Counted from the first letter of the stretch, positions 54,006-62,600 are shown. The stretch: DNA of 64,000 nt from Phycicoccus sp. Soil802 (GCF_001429605.1 NZ_LMSS01000003.1:372001-436000), one strand, 5' to 3'. Notes: a model not told the origin generated them from the letters alone. Made by a program: numbers and translations.

Positions 54006-54944
54006 GTGAGCGGCGTGACGACCTCTCCCAGCGGCGAGCAGTGGACCCTTCGGGACGGACGCCAGGAGGCCACCGTCGTCGAGGTCGGCGGCGGCCTGCG
54101 CACCTATCGCGTCGACGGCACCGACGTCGTGGCCGGCTACGCCGACGACGAGGTGTGCCGCGCTGGTCGCGGCCAGGTGCTGATGCCCTGGCCCAACCGG
54201 ATCCGCGACGGGAAGTACACCTTCGACGGGTCGGACCTCCAGCTCGGCCTCAGCGAGCCCCTGCTGCACAACGCCAGCCACGGCCTGGTGCGCTGGGCCA
54301 CCTGGCAGCTGCACTGGCACGCCGACGACTGGTCGGCGCTCACCGTCCGCACCCGGCTGCACCCGCAGCCGGGCTGGGACGCGACCCTCGACCTCAGCGT
54401 CAACTACGTGCTCGAGCCACAGGGGCTGGTCGTCAGCGTGCACGCGTCGAACGTCGGCGCCAGGTCGGCGCCCTTCGGCTTCGGGGCGCACCCCTACATC
54501 GCCCTCGGCGACACCCCGCTGGCCGACGTCGAGCTCACCATCCCGGCGGCCGTCGAGGTGCTGGTCGACGAGCAGCTGGTGCCGACCGGGACCGCCGCCG
54601 TGCGACCCGAGGTCGACTTCCGCACGCGTCGGCCGCTCGGCGCCACCGCCCTCGACACGGCCTTCACCGAGCTGACCCGCACCCGGGCCGACGGAGGGTG
54701 GGAGGTGGTCGTCGGAGGTCTCGAGACCGGCGACGTCGGCGTCTGGGGCAACGAGGCGCTCGACTGGGCGCAGGTCTTCACTGCGAAGGGCAAGGACACC
54801 GGGGTCGACGGCGTGCGCGGCATCGCGGTCGAGCCGATGTCGTGCCCCGCCAACGCCTTCAACACCGGCGACGGCCTGGTCGTGCTGGCCCCCGGCGACT
54901 CGTGGTCGGCCCGGTGGGGGATCGAGCCCGCAGCGCTCAGCTGA
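54006..54944 (+). CDS. Aldose 1-epimerase family protein
   Basis: A 312-residue galactose-mutarotase-fold protein that interconverts alpha and beta anomers of hexoses or related sugars. Family landmarks are GGGLRTYRVDGTDVVAGY, MPWPNRIRDGKYTFDGSDLQLGLSEPLLHNASHGLVRW (with the binding His pair), FGAHPYIALGD and a C-terminal GIAVEPMSCPANAFNTGDGLVVLAPGDSW, which carries the catalytic Glu. GTG 54006 is annotated; GTG 54015 is an alternative. Its end overlaps the convergent MFS gene by 8 bp. Confidence 0.92.
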   Translation: MSGVTTSPSGEQWTLRDGRQEATVVEVGGGLRTYRVDGTDVVAGYADDEVCRAGRGQVLMPWPNRIRDGKYTFDGSDLQLGLSEPLLHNASHGLVRWATWQLHWHADDWSALTVRTRLHPQPGWDATLDLSVNYVLEPQGLVVSVHASNVGARSAPFGFGAHPYIALGDTPLADVELTIPAAVEVLVDEQLVPTGTAAVRPEVDFRTRRPLGATALDTAFTELTRTRADGGWEVVVGGLETGDVGVWGNEALDWAQVFTAKGKDTGVDGVRGIAVEPMSCPANAFNTGDGLVVLAPGDSWSARWGIEPAALS

Positions 54945-56283
54945 CCGCCGGGCGCGGGTCGGCCGAGGGCATCTCCGACGTCGGCGCCTCCGTCGGCAGC
55001 GTCGGCGGGGCAGAGTCGCCCTGGAGACCGTTGACGAACGGGGTGATCCGGCGCTCGAGGGTCAGGGACAGCACCACCATCACCGCGCAGCCGACCACGA
55101 TCATCGCCACGAAGCCGGTCGACCACTCGTGGTTGAGCATGAACCCGGCCACCACCGGGCCGAGGATCGTGCCGGCCTGGAAGGCTCCGGCGTTGACCGC
55201 GTTGTAGCGGCCCCGCAGGTGGTCAGGGGCCATGTCGTTGGTGATCGCCGGGATGGTCGGCTGGAGCAACGTCTCGCCGAGGGCGAACAAGGCGTGGAAG
55301 AGCAGCACACCGGCGGAGGCCGCCACTGTGCCGCTCACGAGCCCGGTGAGGCCCAGGACGACCCAGGCCACCGCCCAGAGGGCGACCATCACGATCAGCA
55401 CGCGGGTGCGTCGCTTGCCGCTGATCCAGCGCAGCACGAAGAACTGCAGGCCGACGATCACGGCGGTGTTGATCGCGAACGCGAACCCGATGACCCCCGT
55501 CGAGACGCCGCTGACCTGGCGGGCGAACGCAGGAAAGCCCGCCTCCATCTGGCCGTAGCCGATGAACACGCCGAGGAAGGTCATCAGGGTCAGCCACAGC
55601 ACGGCCGGCTTGCGCAGGATGGTGAGGTAGGACCCCGCGCCCACCTCCTCGCCCTCCGGCTTCTCGGCCCGACCGTGCACGTGCCGCAGCGGCCCCAGCA
55701 GGAGCCCGATCGGCACCAGCATGCTGGCGGCGTCGGCCAGGAAGATCACGGTGAACGAGGTCGGGTTGTCGACGTCGGCATAGAGCCCACCGATCACTCC
55801 GCCCAGCCCGATGCCGAGGTTGACCAGGGCGAAGTTGATGCCGAAGTACTGCTGCCGCGCCTGCCCCGTGACCACGGCCGCGACCAGGGCGTTGAAGGCC
55901 GGCCACGAGACCCCGAAGTTGAACCCGAGGAACAGGAACCCGACCGCGACGACCAACGGTGTGGTCGCGAACGCCAGCACCACGCAGCCGACCAGCTGTG
56001 CGGACGTCCCCCACAGCAGCACGGTGCGGGCACCCAGCCGGTCGGTCAGGGCGCCCGCCGGGCCGGTGACCGCGAGCGCGACGACCGCGATGAAGGCCAT
56101 CAGCAGCCCAGCGAGGTCGAGCGAGATCCCGCGCACCTCGTGCAGGTAGATCACCGTGAACGGCAGCGTCAGGCCCCGGCCCAGGGTCTGCACGGCAACC
56201 GTCGACAGCAGCCAGCGCCCCGCGGGTGGGAGCTCTCCCCAGAACTCACGGATGCTGTGCCCCGATGTCGACTGCTCGCTCAC
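54937..56283 (-). CDS. MFS transporter
   Basis: A 448-residue major-facilitator protein with about 12 helices. The loop 2-3 motif GALTDRLGARTVLLWG and the family pattern GFNFGVSWPAFNALVAAVV place it with drug-efflux-like members. GTG 56283 is chosen because GGAGG lies just upstream. A charged loop (HGRAEKPEGEEVGAG) joins the two halves, and a disordered Pro/Ser-rich tail ends it. Divergent from the cold-shock gene. Substrate unknown. Confidence 0.9.
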   Translation of the reverse strand: MSEQSTSGHSIREFWGELPPAGRWLLSTVAVQTLGRGLTLPFTVIYLHEVRGISLDLAGLLMAFIAVVALAVTGPAGALTDRLGARTVLLWGTSAQLVGCVVLAFATTPLVVAVGFLFLGFNFGVSWPAFNALVAAVVTGQARQQYFGINFALVNLGIGLGGVIGGLYADVDNPTSFTVIFLADAASMLVPIGLLLGPLRHVHGRAEKPEGEEVGAGSYLTILRKPAVLWLTLMTFLGVFIGYGQMEAGFPAFARQVSGVSTGVIGFAFAINTAVIVGLQFFVLRWISGKRRTRVLIVMVALWAVAWVVLGLTGLVSGTVAASAGVLLFHALFALGETLLQPTIPAITNDMAPDHLRGRYNAVNAGAFQAGTILGPVVAGFMLNHEWSTGFVAMIVVGCAVMVVLSLTLERRITPFVNGLQGDSAPPTLPTEAPTSEMPSADPRPAVS

Positions 56284-56350
56284 CGGTGAATCCTCCCCCA
56301 CGCCACCGACAGGACTCAAAAGGATTTGGACGCACCCGATAACCTTGCGA

Positions 56351-56378
56351 GTGCGCATTGGCGCACACACACTTTTTT
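56351..56378 (+). promoter_or_regulatory. Hairpin plus T-run in the cold-shock 5' region
   Basis: GTGCGC-ATTG-GCGCAC (56351-56366) is followed by ACACAC and six Ts (56373-56378), 20 bp before the start codon. It resembles a weak intrinsic terminator or a temperature-sensitive leader structure. Confidence 0.45.
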
Positions 56379-56397
56379 CGAGGCAAGAGGAAGTCAA

Positions 56398-56793
56398 GTG
56401 CCTACTGGCAAGGTCAAGTGGTACGACGCGGAGAAGGGCTTCGGCTTCATCTCCGACGACGACGGGAGCGACGTGTTCCTGCACGCGAACGCCCTTCCCG
56501 AGGGCGTCGCGACGCTCAAGGGCGGCACCCGCGTGGAGTTCAGCGTGGCCGAGGGCCGTCGCGGCACGCAGGCGCTGCAGGTGACCCTGCTCGAGGCCGC
56601 CCCCACCGTCACCGCCGGCAAGCGCGAGGCGTCGCGCAAGTCCCCCGAGGACCTCGCGCCGCTCGTCGAGGACGCCATCAAGCTGCTCGACAACGCATCC
56701 AACTCGCTGCGGCGCGGCCGGCGTCCCGAAAAGGACCACGCCACCAAGCTGGCCGCCGTCCTGCGGTTCCTCGCCGACCAGATCGACCCGTGA
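56398..56793 (+). CDS. Cold-shock domain protein with C-terminal extension
   Basis: A 131-residue nucleic-acid chaperone. GTG 56398 follows GAGGAAG and gives the standard N-terminus PTGKVKWYDAEKGFGFI, with RNP1 KGFGFI and RNP2 VFLH. The OB fold ends near residue 70. A ~60-residue extension (SRKSPEDLAPLVEDAIKLLDNASNSLRRGRRPEKDH) follows and is predicted helical and basic. Extended versions are known in actinobacteria. Overlaps the DUF3027 start by one base (TGATG). Confidence 0.93.
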   Translation: MPTGKVKWYDAEKGFGFISDDDGSDVFLHANALPEGVATLKGGTRVEFSVAEGRRGTQALQVTLLEAAPTVTAGKREASRKSPEDLAPLVEDAIKLLDNASNSLRRGRRPEKDHATKLAAVLRFLADQIDP

Positions 56794-57530
56794 TGGCGAC
56801 CCACAAGGAGGACGCCGTCCTGGCAGCAGCCGTCGACCTCGCTCGCGAGGCCGCCGAGTCGATCGCCGAGCGCGGCACCGTCGGCGACCACCTCGGCATG
56901 GAGATGGACGACGAGCGGCTCGCCACGCACTACTTCGCCTGCACCGCGAGCTCCTACCCGGGCTGGCGCTGGGCGATCACCATCGCCCGCGTGCCGCGGG
57001 GCAAGACCGCGACGGTGTGCGAGACCAACCTCGTCCCCGGTGACGGAGCGTTGCTCTCGCCCGAGTGGCTCCCGTATGCCGATCGGCTGGCTCCCGGCGA
57101 CCTCGGCGCGGGCGACGTGCTCCCCTACAAGGAGGACGACCCGCTGCTCGAGGCCGGGTTCGAGGCGACCGGCGACGAGGAGGTCGACGAGCTGGCCGCC
57201 TACGAGCTGGGCCTGGGCCGCAAGCGCGTCCTGTCGGCCGAGGGTCGCGAGGCAGCGGCACAGCGGTGGTACGAGGGCGAGAGCGGCCCGCACGCCGATG
57301 TCGCAGAGAAGGCTCCGGCCCCGTGTTCGTCCTGCGGGTACTTCCTCCCGATGGCGGGTGCACTTCGCTCTTTTTTCGGCGTGTGCGCCAACGCCTGGTC
57401 ACCTTCCGACGGTCGCGTCGTAAGTCTTGACCACGGCTGCGGCGCCCACTCCGAGGTCGATGCCGAGCCCGCCGAGCCGATGCCGGTCGGGCAGCCCATC
57501 GTCGACGAGATCGCCTACGACCTCGTCTGA
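56793..57530 (+). CDS. DUF3027 protein
   Basis: A 245-residue conserved actinobacterial protein, like Rv0883c. The signature region is ATHYFACTASSYPGWRWAITIARVPR, then LLSPEWLPYADRLAPGDLGAGDVLPY. A Cys pair, PAPCSSCGYFLPMAG, and a later CANAWSPSDGRVVSLDHGCGAHSE form a possible zinc site. The latter segment (cysteines, SLDHGCGAH) is typical of the family. Translationally coupled to the cold-shock gene. Function unknown. Confidence 0.92.
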   Translation: MATHKEDAVLAAAVDLAREAAESIAERGTVGDHLGMEMDDERLATHYFACTASSYPGWRWAITIARVPRGKTATVCETNLVPGDGALLSPEWLPYADRLAPGDLGAGDVLPYKEDDPLLEAGFEATGDEEVDELAAYELGLGRKRVLSAEGREAAAQRWYEGESGPHADVAEKAPAPCSSCGYFLPMAGALRSFFGVCANAWSPSDGRVVSLDHGCGAHSEVDAEPAEPMPVGQPIVDEIAYDLV

Positions 57531-57548
57531 CCTGCCGAGCTGAGCCAG

Positions 57549-58454
57549 GTGCCTTCACCCAGGGGAGAGCGCGAGCGCGGAGTTTCGCTGCCGCGCGACT
57601 GGAGCTCGATCCGTGAGCTGCGACAAGCCAGGGGCCTGTCGCAGTCGCGGCTCGCCGAGCTGTCCGGGGTCAGTGAGCGGACCGTCCGCGCCATCGAGGG
57701 CGGCGCTGTGGGTCGCCCCCAGCACGAGTCGCTGCGCCGCCTCGCCACCGTGCTTGCCTACGGCGACACCCACCGGGCGCGCCTGGTGGAGCGGTGGACC
57801 GGGGGGACCGCCCACCTCACCCCCGACGGACTGGGCATCCCCGACTGGGAGGTGCTCTACCGCCGCATGGGCACCCGCACGCCGGCCGACGGCGGCCAGA
57901 TGTCGACGGTGATCTGCGAGCTCACCGTCGGGTCGGATCGCCTCCCTCGGCTCCTGCGCTACACGCACGGCCACGAGCAGATGAGTGCCTCGGGCTCCCC
58001 GGTGGTCTGGAAGCTCACGAGCGGGCTGCCGTTCGACCTCTCCGCCGTCCGGTTCGAGGTGCTGACCGGCGGGGTCCTCGACGACTTCTTCGTCCACGGT
58101 GACATGGCCGCGCTGGCGATCCGACCCGATCCGCTCCAGGCCCGGAACGGGCCGTTCCTGGTCGAGTACTCGGTGGACTTCAGTGGGGTCGAGCCACTGG
58201 CCGACACCGTGGAGCGCGAGTGGATGTACGCCTCGACGTCGCCCCTGCAGCTGGGGGCCATGGTCGTGCGGTTCACGGGGGATGTCCCGGAGCGGCTCTG
58301 GTCGGTGCGGGGAGCCTCGGCCACCACGGCCGAACGGCAGGGGCGCATCCAGGTCGCACCCAACGGCAGCGCCCAGGTCTGCTTCCAGGACCTCGTGGGG
58401 GTCTTCGGCATCCAGTGGGAGTGGGGCGACGAGACCCCGGCAGAGCGGCAGTAA
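57549..58454 (+). CDS. XRE-family transcriptional regulator with C-terminal MmyB-like ligand domain
   Basis: A 301-residue regulator starting at GTG 57549. The N-terminal HTH is IRELRQARGLSQSRLAELSGVSERTVRAIEGG (residues ~20-52). The remaining ~230 residues are beta-rich and not clearly assigned. The stretch after the HTH (ESLRRLATVLAYGDTHRARLVERW) resembles the linker of MmyB/XRE proteins. It sits 18 bp downstream of the DUF3027 gene. Target unknown. The ligand-domain call is tentative. Confidence 0.82.
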   Translation: MPSPRGERERGVSLPRDWSSIRELRQARGLSQSRLAELSGVSERTVRAIEGGAVGRPQHESLRRLATVLAYGDTHRARLVERWTGGTAHLTPDGLGIPDWEVLYRRMGTRTPADGGQMSTVICELTVGSDRLPRLLRYTHGHEQMSASGSPVVWKLTSGLPFDLSAVRFEVLTGGVLDDFFVHGDMAALAIRPDPLQARNGPFLVEYSVDFSGVEPLADTVEREWMYASTSPLQLGAMVVRFTGDVPERLWSVRGASATTAERQGRIQVAPNGSAQVCFQDLVGVFGIQWEWGDETPAERQ

Positions 58455-58456
58455 TC

Positions 58457-58499
58457 CCGGCAGAAACCGGCCACGCCGTTCCACGCAGGGTTCTGCCGG
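58457..58499 (+). terminator. Stem-loop after the XRE regulator
   Basis: CCGGCAGAA(A)CC and GGTTCTGCCGG form an 11-bp stem with one bulged base, 2 bp after the stop codon. Confidence 0.6.
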
Positions 58500-58607
58500 T
58501 GCACGCTGTTCCCGGCCTGCTCCTCAGGGGTGGTCCTGCCGGTGACCATGTGTCCGCCGGGTCGGGACCGCGCCGGAAGAACGGCTGCAGGGGGGAATGT
58601 AGGAGGG

Positions 58608-58653
58608 GCTGGTTGGCACGGTGACCACGCAGCCGGTGGCCGTGCCAACCAGC
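58608..58653. terminator. Perfect 14-bp stem-loop
   Basis: GCTGGTTGGCACGG (58608-58621) and its exact complement (58640-58653) enclose an 18-base loop, in the gap between convergent genes. Confidence 0.65.
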
Positions 58654-58697
58654 GCTGCTCCTCGGACCGGGGCGCCCGGCATACCTCGTGCGCTTTT

Positions 58698-58778
58698 CCG
58701 GCCAATTGGCCGACTTTCTCGGGGCTGGGACGTCTTGGCGCGCGGACTCCCGGCCAATTGGCCGACTTTCTCGGGGCT
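58698..58778. repeat. Duplicated 29-bp repeat containing a 12-bp palindrome
   Basis: Identical 29-mers at 58698-58726 and 58750-58778 begin CCGGCCAATTGGCCGACTTT; each holds the perfect palindrome GGCCAATTGGCC. Copy starts are 52 bp apart. The second copy runs into the stop codon of the DUF2530 gene. Confidence 0.85.
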
Positions 58779-59043
58779 ACTGGGCGCCGGCGGCGTTGCC
58801 GCGACCGCGGCGCACGTACGAGAAACCGATGAGGCCCAACGCGATCCCGGCCACCGGGACCCAGGGCCACCAGTCGCGCTCGCCCTCGTGCAGTGCCGGG
58901 ACGGCGAGGATCACAACCAGCGCCACGAGCCAGGCGAGCTCGCCCCAGAGCACGACGCGGGCGGTGCTGACGGCGAGTGGCTTCAGCTCGTCCACCGGCT
59001 CCCCGTCCGTGCCCGGTCGGGGCCGACCCTGCGACTCGCTCAT
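58777..59043 (-). CDS. DUF2530 small membrane protein
   Basis: An 88-residue protein from ATG 59043 with two membrane helices (VLWGELAWLVALVVILAVPAL and WVPVAGIALGLIGFSYV) joined by HEGERDWWPW. This is the DUF2530 pattern, found in actinobacteria near MarR and DUF3027 genes, as here. The C-terminus is short and basic (RRGRGNAAGAQ). Function unknown. Confidence 0.88.
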   Translation of the reverse strand: MSESQGRPRPGTDGEPVDELKPLAVSTARVVLWGELAWLVALVVILAVPALHEGERDWWPWVPVAGIALGLIGFSYVRRGRGNAAGAQ

Positions 59044-59097
59044 GCGGGCAGCGTAGCCTTCACGATTCGGAAACACGCAGGCCCTACCCTGCTGCCC

Positions 59098-60609
59098 ATG
59101 GCCAAGCCCTCATCCTCGCCCAAGGCGGCGCAACGTCCCTCCCCGGCCCGGTCCGGTGGACTCGACGGCTTCTTCCGGATCACCGAGCGTGGCTCGACCC
59201 TCAGCCGCGAGGTCCGCGGTGGGTTGGTCACCTTCTTCACGATGGCCTACATCGTGGTCCTCAACCCGCTGATCATCGGCACCCAGCAGGACGGCGTCGG
59301 CCAGTTCCTGGGTGGTGGCGACATCGTCAAGGCACAAACCCTCGTCGCTGCGGGCACAGCGCTCGTCGCCGGGGTGATGACCTTGCTGATGGGCGTCGTC
59401 GCGAACTACCCACTCGCGCTCGCCACCGGTCTCGGCCTCAACGCCTTCGTCACCTTCGGCATCGCCAAGCTGCCCGAGATGACGTGGGCCGACGCCATGG
59501 GCCTGATCGTCATCGAGGGCGTGATCATCCTCGTGCTCGTGCTGACCGGTTTCCGGCAGGCGGTGTTCAAGGCGATCCCCGGCCAGCTCAAGACCGCCAT
59601 CTCGGTGGGCATCGGCCTGTTCATCACGATGATCGGCCTGGTCGACGCCGGCTTCGTGCGTCGCACCGGCACCGGTCCGGTCCCCGTCGAGCTCGGCATC
59701 GCCGGCACCCTCAACGGCTGGCCGCTGCTCGTCTTCGTCCTCGGGTTCGTGGCGATCGTCATCATGATGGTCCGCAAGGTGAAGGCCGCCATCCTCTACG
59801 GCATTCTGGGCGGCACCGTCCTGGCGATCATCGTCGAGGCGATCGGCAACATCGGCGGCCAGTTCGACGCCACGGGCAAGTTCGTCAACCCGGCCGGCTG
59901 GGGACTCAACGTCCCCGCGCTCCCCGACCAGGTCCTCGATGTCCCCGACTTCTCCCTGATCGGCAACTTCAACCTGCTGGGCTCGTTCGACAAGCTCGGC
60001 TTCGTCGCGGCGCTGCTGCTGGTCTTCACGCTCCTGCTCGCCGACTTCTTCGACACGATGGGCACGATGGTCGCAGTCGGCGCCGAGGGCAACCTGCTCG
60101 ACGAGCACGGCAACCCCCCGAACTCCGACAAGATCCTGCTCGTCGACTCGGTCGCCGCCATCGCCGGTGGTGCCGGCTCCGTCTCGTCGAACACGTCCTA
60201 CATCGAGTCCGCGGCAGGTGTCGGCGAGGGCGCCCGCACCGGTCTGGCCTCGGTCGTGACCGGCGTGATGTTCCTGCTCGCGACGTTCCTCGCCCCGCTG
60301 GTCAAGGTCGTCCCCTACGAGGCAGCCACCCCGGCGCTCGTGGTCGTCGGCTTCCTGATGATGCAGCAGGTCAAGGGCATCGACTGGGACGACCTCGACA
60401 TCGCGGTGCCGGCGTTCCTGACGATCGTCCTCATGCCGTTCACCTACTCCATCACGGTCGGCATCGGCGCCGGTTTCGTCATGTACACCCTGATCAAGGT
60501 GGTGCGGGGCAAGGCCTCGGTCATCCACCCGCTGCTGTGGACGGTCTCGGCGCTGTTCGTCCTCTACTTCGCGATCACCCCGATCAAGGAGGTCCTCGGC
60601 GTCGGCTGA
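59098..60609 (+). CDS. NCS2-family purine permease (AzgA-like)
   Basis: A 503-residue multi-helix transporter of the AzgA adenine/guanine/hypoxanthine group. Diagnostic pieces are FFTMAYIVVLNPLI near the N-terminus, ATGLGLNAFVTF, the substrate-site region LLLADFFDTMGTMVAVG, and GAGSVSSNTSYIESAAGVGEGARTGLASV. ATG 59098 gives the usual length. A perfect 16-bp hairpin ends it. Purine specificity is inferred from the family. Confidence 0.93.
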   Translation: MAKPSSSPKAAQRPSPARSGGLDGFFRITERGSTLSREVRGGLVTFFTMAYIVVLNPLIIGTQQDGVGQFLGGGDIVKAQTLVAAGTALVAGVMTLLMGVVANYPLALATGLGLNAFVTFGIAKLPEMTWADAMGLIVIEGVIILVLVLTGFRQAVFKAIPGQLKTAISVGIGLFITMIGLVDAGFVRRTGTGPVPVELGIAGTLNGWPLLVFVLGFVAIVIMMVRKVKAAILYGILGGTVLAIIVEAIGNIGGQFDATGKFVNPAGWGLNVPALPDQVLDVPDFSLIGNFNLLGSFDKLGFVAALLLVFTLLLADFFDTMGTMVAVGAEGNLLDEHGNPPNSDKILLVDSVAAIAGGAGSVSSNTSYIESAAGVGEGARTGLASVVTGVMFLLATFLAPLVKVVPYEAATPALVVVGFLMMQQVKGIDWDDLDIAVPAFLTIVLMPFTYSITVGIGAGFVMYTLIKVVRGKASVIHPLLWTVSALFVLYFAITPIKEVLGVG

Positions 60610-60633
60610 TGCCAGCCGGGCCAGGACCCCACC

Positions 60634-60684
60634 ACGCAGGTATGCCGCGTGGCCCCGTGAGCGGGCCGCGCGGCATACCTGCGT
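60634..60684 (+). terminator. Purine-permease terminator built from an inverted octamer pair
   Basis: ACGCAGGTATGCCGCG (60634-60649) and its exact reverse complement (60669-60684) form a perfect 16-bp stem. Each arm contains the dispersed octamer (GTATGCCG at 60640, CGGCATAC at 60671). A short inner GGCCC/GGGCC stem extends the hairpin after a mismatch. Confidence 0.8.
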
Positions 60685-60703
60685 CTGGGGTCGGCGCGCA
60701 GAA

Positions 60704-60737
60704 ATACTTAGCACAGGTAATGAGTTATGCTAAGTAT
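60704..60737. promoter_or_regulatory. MarR operator
   Basis: A perfect 10-bp inverted repeat, ATACTTAGCA (60704-60713) and TGCTAAGTAT (60728-60737), with a 14-bp spacer, 17 bp upstream of the marR ATG. The AT-rich core contains a plausible -10 (TTATGCT), so repressor binding would block the promoter. Confidence 0.75.
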
Positions 60738-60754
60738 CGACAAGGAGAGAAACC

Positions 60755-61222
60755 ATGACACCACCCCCCGCACGCGCGCGTCGCGCTGCTGACGCTGGTC
60801 TCTCGCCCTCCGCCGTCTCCGCCCTCGCCGGTGAGCTCCGTCTCGCCTGCATGCGCATCAGCCGCCGAGTGCGGTTCGAGAGCACGCATGTTGTTGCGCC
60901 GCACCAGTTCTCGGTGCTCTGCCGCCTCGAGGAGGCGCCGCGCACCCCGAGCGAGCTCGCGGAGATCGAGAAGGTGAGCGCACCCAGCATGACCCGCACC
61001 GTCGCCGCACTGGTCGAGCGCGGACTCGTCGAGCGCACCGCCGACCCGGCTGACGGCCGCCAGGTGATCCTGTCGCTCACCCGCGACGCGACCACCCTGC
61101 TCAAGGACATCCGCCGCAAGCGCGACGCCTGGATGTCCGTCCGCGTCGGCCACCTGACCGCCGAGGAGCAGGACGTCCTGCGCCAGGCCTCGGCCATCCT
61201 CACGCGGGTGGCCAACGAGTGA
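60755..61222 (+). CDS. MarR-family transcriptional regulator
   Basis: A 155-residue winged-helix regulator comparable to Rv0880. The HTH is APRTPSELAEIEKVSAPSMTRTVAALVERGLVERTADPADGRQVILSLT, with the DGR wing tip. ATG 60755 follows AAGGAGAG. The palindrome at 60704-60737 predicts autoregulation. It overlaps the MFS gene (GTGA), so it probably represses an efflux pump in response to a phenolic or drug-like ligand. Confidence 0.94.
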   Translation: MTPPPARARRAADAGLSPSAVSALAGELRLACMRISRRVRFESTHVVAPHQFSVLCRLEEAPRTPSELAEIEKVSAPSMTRTVAALVERGLVERTADPADGRQVILSLTRDATTLLKDIRRKRDAWMSVRVGHLTAEEQDVLRQASAILTRVANE

Positions 61223-62517
61223 GCCCGACCTTCTCCTCGCTCGACGTCCGCAACTACCGCATCTATGCCGCCGGTGCCTTCATCTCCAACATCGGCACCT
61301 GGATGGGCCGGGTCGCCCAGGACTGGCTGGTGCTCACCGAGCTGACCAACCACTCGTCCTCGGCGCTCGGCATCGTCACCGGGCTGCAGTTCCTGCCGTT
61401 CCTGCTGCTCGCCCCGTGGGCCGGCATGATCGCCGACCGCTACCCCAAGCGGCGGATCCTGGCCATCACCCAGACCTCGCTCGCCCTGTCGTCGCTCGCC
61501 CTCGGCCTCCTGGTCATCAGCGGCGCCGCGGAGCTCTGGATGGTCTACGGCATCGCGCTGTTCACCGGGGTCGCCACCGCGGTCGACAACCCGGCCCGCC
61601 AGACCTTCGTCTCCGAGATGGTGCCCCGCGACCGGCTGGCCAACGCCGTCTCGCTCAACAGCGCGTCGTTCAACGCCGGCCGCCTCGTCGGACCCGGCGT
61701 CGCTGGACTGACCATCGCGGCGTTCAGCACCGGCTGGACCCTGATGCTCAACACGCTGACCTTCGTGGCCGTGCTGCTCGCGCTCGCGTCGATGCGAAGC
61801 AGCGAGCTGCGACCGGCGCCGGCGCTGGCCCGCGGCAAGGGTGCGATCCGCGACGGTGTCGCCTACGTCCGCAGCCGGCCCGACATCCAGCTGGTCATGG
61901 TGCTGGTCTTCGTGCTCGGCACGTTCGGCATGAACTTCCAGATCACCACCGCGCTGATGGCCACCAAGGAGTTCGGCAAGGGCCCCGAGGAGTACGGGCT
62001 GCTCGGCTCGATCATGGCGATCGGGTCGCTCACCGCCGCGCTGCTCTCGGCCCGTCGGGCCAGGCCACGGCTGCGGATCCTGCTGGTCGCCCTGGTCGGG
62101 TTCACCATCTCGAGCGGGCTGGCCGCGTTGGCGCCGAGCTATCCGCTCTTCGCGCTGGCGCTGGTGCCGGTGGGCCTGTCCGCGCTCACCGCGCTGACCA
62201 CCGCGAACGCCATGGTCCAGCTCACCGTCGACCCAGCGATGCGTGGCCGGGTGATGGCCCTCTACATGGCGATCTTCATGGGTGGCACCCCGCTCGGCGC
62301 GCCCGTGATCGGCTGGATCGGTGACGTCTGGGGTCCGCGCTGGACGATCGGCATCGGGACCATCGCGATCGGCATCACCCTCGTGGTGGTGTCGGTCTGG
62401 ATGGCCAGGCACGAGAATGTCCAGGTGACCTACGAGTCCCAGCGTCGCCCACGCATCCGGATCCGCACCCTCCCGCAGCCCGAGGTCTCGGAGCCGGTGC
62501 ACGAGGCGGTTCGGTGA
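61219..62517 (+). CDS. MFS efflux transporter
   Basis: A 432-residue major-facilitator protein with about 12 helices and the enterobactin/drug-exporter style motif WAGMIADRYPKRRILAITQ in loop 2-3. The opening VRNYRIYAAGAFISNIGTWMGRVAQDWLVL is typical of the MFS_3/EntS group. The cytoplasmic tail is basic (SQRRPRIRIRTLPQPE). GTG 61219 overlaps the marR stop, and its own stop overlaps the downstream micropeptide start. Confidence 0.93.
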   Translation: MSPTFSSLDVRNYRIYAAGAFISNIGTWMGRVAQDWLVLTELTNHSSSALGIVTGLQFLPFLLLAPWAGMIADRYPKRRILAITQTSLALSSLALGLLVISGAAELWMVYGIALFTGVATAVDNPARQTFVSEMVPRDRLANAVSLNSASFNAGRLVGPGVAGLTIAAFSTGWTLMLNTLTFVAVLLALASMRSSELRPAPALARGKGAIRDGVAYVRSRPDIQLVMVLVFVLGTFGMNFQITTALMATKEFGKGPEEYGLLGSIMAIGSLTAALLSARRARPRLRILLVALVGFTISSGLAALAPSYPLFALALVPVGLSALTALTTANAMVQLTVDPAMRGRVMALYMAIFMGGTPLGAPVIGWIGDVWGPRWTIGIGTIAIGITLVVVSVWMARHENVQVTYESQRRPRIRIRTLPQPEVSEPVHEAVR

Positions 62518-62600
62518 CGCCGGTCTTCCGGCGCCGCGTGACGATCGCCGTGCTCGTCATCGTCGTGGCCGCGGCCGTCGTCGCCAGCTTCCTGCGCTGA
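62514..62600 (+). CDS. 28-residue single-helix membrane micropeptide
   Basis: GTG 62514 to TGA 62600 encodes a basic N-terminus (MTPVFRRRVT), a hydrophobic helix (IAVLVIVVAAAVVASFL) and a terminal Arg. Its start overlaps the MFS stop (GTGA). This is the layout of membrane micropeptides such as AcrZ that bind and tune transporters. Its length is at the limit of what can be argued from sequence; the topology and coupling are the evidence. Confidence 0.6.
   Translation: MTPVFRRRVTIAVLVIVVAAAVVASFLR

Larger units (their letters stand above)
58455..58776. other. 322-bp gene-free stretch with two hairpins and a duplicated 29-mer
   Basis: No plausible gene is visible. It contains two terminator-like hairpins (58457-58499 and 58608-58653), one dispersed octamer at 58677, and two copies of a 29-bp repeat (58698-58726 and 58750-58778). 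The convergent arrangement of XRE and DUF2530 genes explains the terminators but not the duplication. Confidence 0.7.
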
